Source of the DNA: Bacillota bacterium
Lineage (GTDB): Bacteria; Bacillota; UBA994
Assembly: GCA_018725535.1 (NCBI GenBank)
Contig: QLUS01000032.1
Location: forward strand, 1-14,719
Length of the DNA stretch: 14,719 nt
Reading direction: 5' to 3'
Part shown: positions 13,273-14,719 of the stretch, piece after piece
Layout: each line of letters opens with the position of its first letter
Numbering within the stretch: position 1 is the stretch's first letter
The notes under the pieces: generated by a model
Databases searched by the model: none
Told to the model about the DNA's origin: nothing
The model's input: the letters and a program-made list of their open reading frames with translations, nothing else
Program-made: the position numbers and the translations under genes

Positions 13273-13698
13273 TTAGTCGATAACCTCTATGCCCATGCTG
13301 CGTGCAGTGCCTTCGACCATGCGCACAGCTGCGTCAATGGTCGCAGCATTAAGGTCAGGCATTTTCAACTGGGCAATCTCACGCACCTTAGCACGAGTTA
13401 CCTTGGCGACCTTTTTCTTGTTCGGTTCGCCAGAGCCAGATTCAACGCCCGCCGCCTTCTTTAGCAGTACAGCGGCTGGCGGGGTCTTGAGAATGAAAGT
13501 AAAAGATCTATCATGAAAAACAGACACCTCTACTGGAATAATCAAGCCCACTTGTTGCGCCGTGCGTTCGTTAAACTCCTTGACAAAGCCCATGATGTTA
13601 ATGCCAGCTTGGCCCAGGGCAGGTCCAACCGGTGGAGCAGGCGTTGCTTTGCCAGCAGGAATTTGCAGTTTGACAATTTTAACGAGTTTCTTAGCCAA
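13273..13698 (-). CDS. rplK: Large-subunit ribosomal protein L11
   Basis: L11 binds the GTPase-associated centre of 23S rRNA, next to the L7/L12 stalk, and is needed for RelA-type stringent activation and thiopeptide action. The 141-residue product is of standard length. It shows the N-terminal proline-rich segment GKATPAPPVGPALGQAGINI (residues 16-35) and the C-terminal rRNA-binding domain (about 76-141, including KVAKVTRAKVREIAQLKMPDLN). The start is a TTG at 13696-13698: it has GGGAGGTGG about 6 nt upstream and an in-frame stop immediately before it, so no earlier start exists. It follows nusG by 32 nt, a gap that also holds the short palindrome CCCTAAATTAGGG (13717-13729). rplA follows. 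Confidence 0.97.
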   Translation of the reverse strand: MAKKLVKIVKLQIPAGKATPAPPVGPALGQAGINIMGFVKEFNERTAQQVGLIIPVEVSVFHDRSFTFILKTPPAAVLLKKAAGVESGSGEPNKKKVAKVTRAKVREIAQLKMPDLNAATIDAAVRMVEGTARSMGIEVID

Positions 13699-13730
13699 CT
13701 ACGTCCACCTCCCTTTCCCTAAATTAGGGT

Positions 13731-14258
13731 CTACAATTTCTGAACTTGTGTGAAGTTCAATTCCACGGGTGTCTCGCGTCCAAACATGTTCACCTTTACT
13801 CTTAGCTTCTGTCGGTCGGCGATAATCTCCTCAATGGGCCCCACAAAACCTTGGAATGGCCCCTCGACGATGTGCACAGACTCGCCGCGTGAAAAATCAT
13901 GGCGAATCCTAGGTTCTTCAACACCCATGGAGCGCAAGATCGCCTTGACCTCGCTGTCTTCGAGCGGTGTTGGCTTGGTGCCGGAACCCACAAACCCTGT
14001 TACGCCCGGTGTGTTTCTCACCACGTACCAAGAATCGTCGGTTACGACCATTTCCACAATCACATAGCCCGGGAAAACTTTTTTCTTGACAAGTTTCTTT
14101 TTGCCGTCTCGGCCAGTCTCCAGTTCGTCCTCCATCGGGACTAGTACACGGAAAATCTTGTCCTCCATTTCCATGGATTGAACCCGCTTTTCCAGATTGG
14201 CTTTCACCTTATTCTCGTACCCGGAATAAGTGTGCACCACGTACCATTTCTTTGCCAT
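13731..14258 (-). CDS. nusG: Transcription elongation/termination factor NusG
   Basis: NusG binds the RNA polymerase clamp and beta lobe and affects pausing, Rho action and coupling with ribosomes. The 175-residue product has the NGN domain (about residues 1-112, starting KKWYVVHTYSGYE, with KKKVFPGYVIVEM) and a C-terminal KOW domain (about 123-175, FSRGESVHIVEGPFQGFVG). Length is typical for Bacillota. The ATG at 14256-14258 is the only plausible start, since an in-frame TAG lies in the upstream hairpin. The nearest ribosome binding site, TGGGAAAG, is weaker than its neighbours', while a strong AAGGAGGG lies farther upstream beyond the hairpin. The secE-nusG-rplK order is standard. Confidence 0.98.
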   Translation of the reverse strand: MAKKWYVVHTYSGYENKVKANLEKRVQSMEMEDKIFRVLVPMEDELETGRDGKKKLVKKKVFPGYVIVEMVVTDDSWYVVRNTPGVTGFVGSGTKPTPLEDSEVKAILRSMGVEEPRIRHDFSRGESVHIVEGPFQGFVGPIEEIIADRQKLRVKVNMFGRETPVELNFTQVQKL

Positions 14259-14266
14259 AACTTTCC

Positions 14267-14294
14267 CAGGGCCCTATCGACGATAGCGCCCCTG
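14267..14294 (-). promoter_or_regulatory. Hairpin in the secE-nusG gap beside the nusG ribosome binding site
   Basis: CAGGG and CCCTG enclose an inner stem CTAT/ATAG that forms the 13-nt palindrome at 14274-14286, with a small internal loop between. The 3' arm abuts the weak nusG Shine-Dalgarno TGGGAAAG, while AAGGAGGG lies just on the 5' side. Folding could bring the strong purine tract nearer to the start or mask the weak one. This is inference; only the pairing is visible. Confidence 0.4.
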
Positions 14295-14335
14295 CCCTCC
14301 TTCGACGGGAACCTCCCGAGAAACTAACTGGGGTC

Positions 14336-14551
14336 CTAGATACCGAGTATACGCCGGATTACCGCGCCAAAGGCGGCGTCCGTAATGGAAATAAGACCTG
14401 CCACCAGAACCACGGCTGCAACTACCACGAGCGTGTAGTTGACAGTCTGCTGCCTAGTGGGCCACACTACCTTGCGCATTTCCCCGCGGACTTCGCGCAA
14501 GAACTTGGTGAGTTCGTGAAACTTTTCTACAATTTTCTGCCAAAACTTCAT
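14336..14551 (-). CDS. secE: Protein translocase subunit SecE
   Basis: SecE is the small essential clamp of the SecYEG channel in the cytoplasmic membrane. The 71-residue product is of the short, single-membrane-span Bacillota type. It has an amphipathic N-terminal helix with the conserved stretch FLREVRGEMRKVVWPTRQQT (residues 17-36) and one hydrophobic segment (about 38-57, YTLVVVAAVVLVAGLISI). The ATG at 14549-14551 has AGGTGA upstream, which begins at the rpmG stop codon 8 nt away, so the two genes are probably translationally coupled. nusG follows after 77 nt. No tRNA-Trp gene lies next to it here. Confidence 0.97.
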   Translation of the reverse strand: MKFWQKIVEKFHELTKFLREVRGEMRKVVWPTRQQTVNYTLVVVAAVVLVAGLISITDAAFGAVIRRILGI

Positions 14552-14559
14552 GTCTTCAC

Positions 14560-14709
14560 CTACTTTGTTTCGCGGTGAGCGGTGTGATTTTTACAGAACT
14601 TGCAGTACTTTTTCATCTCCAAGCGTTCCGTGTTGGTCTTTTTATTCTTAGTAGTACGGTAGTTGCGCTGTTTGCACTCCCCGCAGGCTAACGTAATCCC
14701 TACACGCAT
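14560..14709 (-). CDS. rpmG: Large-subunit ribosomal protein L33, zinc-ribbon type
   Basis: L33 is a small 50S protein near the E site. The 49-residue product begins MRVGITLACGECKQRNYRTT, continues KNKKTNTERLEMKKYC and ends HTAHRETK. It has two CxxC pairs (C9/C12 and C36/C39), so it is the zinc-binding form rather than the cysteine-free paralogue used by many Bacillota under zinc shortage. The ATG at 14707-14709 lies only 10 nt from the window edge; GGTGG is visible upstream as a partial ribosome binding site. Eight nt separate its stop from secE. The whole gene is present, but its promoter lies outside the window. Confidence 0.96.
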   Translation of the reverse strand: MRVGITLACGECKQRNYRTTKNKKTNTERLEMKKYCKFCKNHTAHRETK

Positions 14710-14719
14710 TAGTCCCACC

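Overview
The window holds a single minus-strand ribosomal/transcription supercluster. Read 5'->3' on the minus strand the order is rpmG - secE - nusG - rplK - rplA - rplJ - rplL - rpoB - rpoC - rpsL - rpsG - fusA - tuf (first 25 codons only, cut by the window edge). I see no gene on the plus strand, no tRNA or rRNA, no transposase, no phage gene and no CRISPR array. Gene order, strong AAGGAGG-type ribosome binding sites, separate rpoB and rpoC, a four-cysteine L33, and a Bacillota-type L10 leader with intrinsic attenuator point to a Bacillota (Clostridia-like) bacterium of intermediate GC content. I cannot name the genus. Two genes often present in this cluster in Bacilli are absent: the L7Ae-like gene between rpoC and rpsL, and the rsmC-like methyltransferase gene between rplL and rpoB.

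Layout by coordinates: 1-77 tuf start; 94-2160 fusA; 2161-2279 gap with a nine-unit heptanucleotide array; 2280-2750 rpsG; 2751-2810 gap with a perfect hairpin; 2811-3224 rpsL; 3225-3304 gap with a consensus sigma-A promoter for the str genes; 3305-7048 rpoC; 7074-10994 rpoB; 10995-11311 gap with a candidate promoter, two hairpins (one terminator-like) and an octamer repeat; 11312-11689 rplL; 11753-12235 rplJ; 12236-12500 gap with the L10 leader, its attenuator, a promoter and a second heptamer array; 12501-13217 rplA; 13273-13698 rplK; 13731-14258 nusG; 14336-14551 secE; 14560-14709 rpmG.

The genes build the ribosome (L33, L11, L1, L10, L7/L12, S12, S7), the core RNA polymerase (beta, beta'), its elongation factor NusG, the translation factors EF-G and EF-Tu, and SecE of the translocon. 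Three internal promoters can be read (before rplJ, rpoB and rpsL), so the cluster probably works as overlapping units: rplJL under L10 feedback, rpoBC with its own candidate promoter and leader hairpin, and the str genes rpsL-rpsG-fusA-tuf.

The coding content is housekeeping and I do not see a new multi-gene system. The points worth a second look are: families of 7-8 bp tandem repeats confined to three gaps of this essential cluster, with the same heptamer in two of them; a terminator-like hairpin in the rpoB leader; apparent insertions in RpoB and RpoC; and a glycine at a normally bulky hydrophobic position just after the RpoC catalytic loop.
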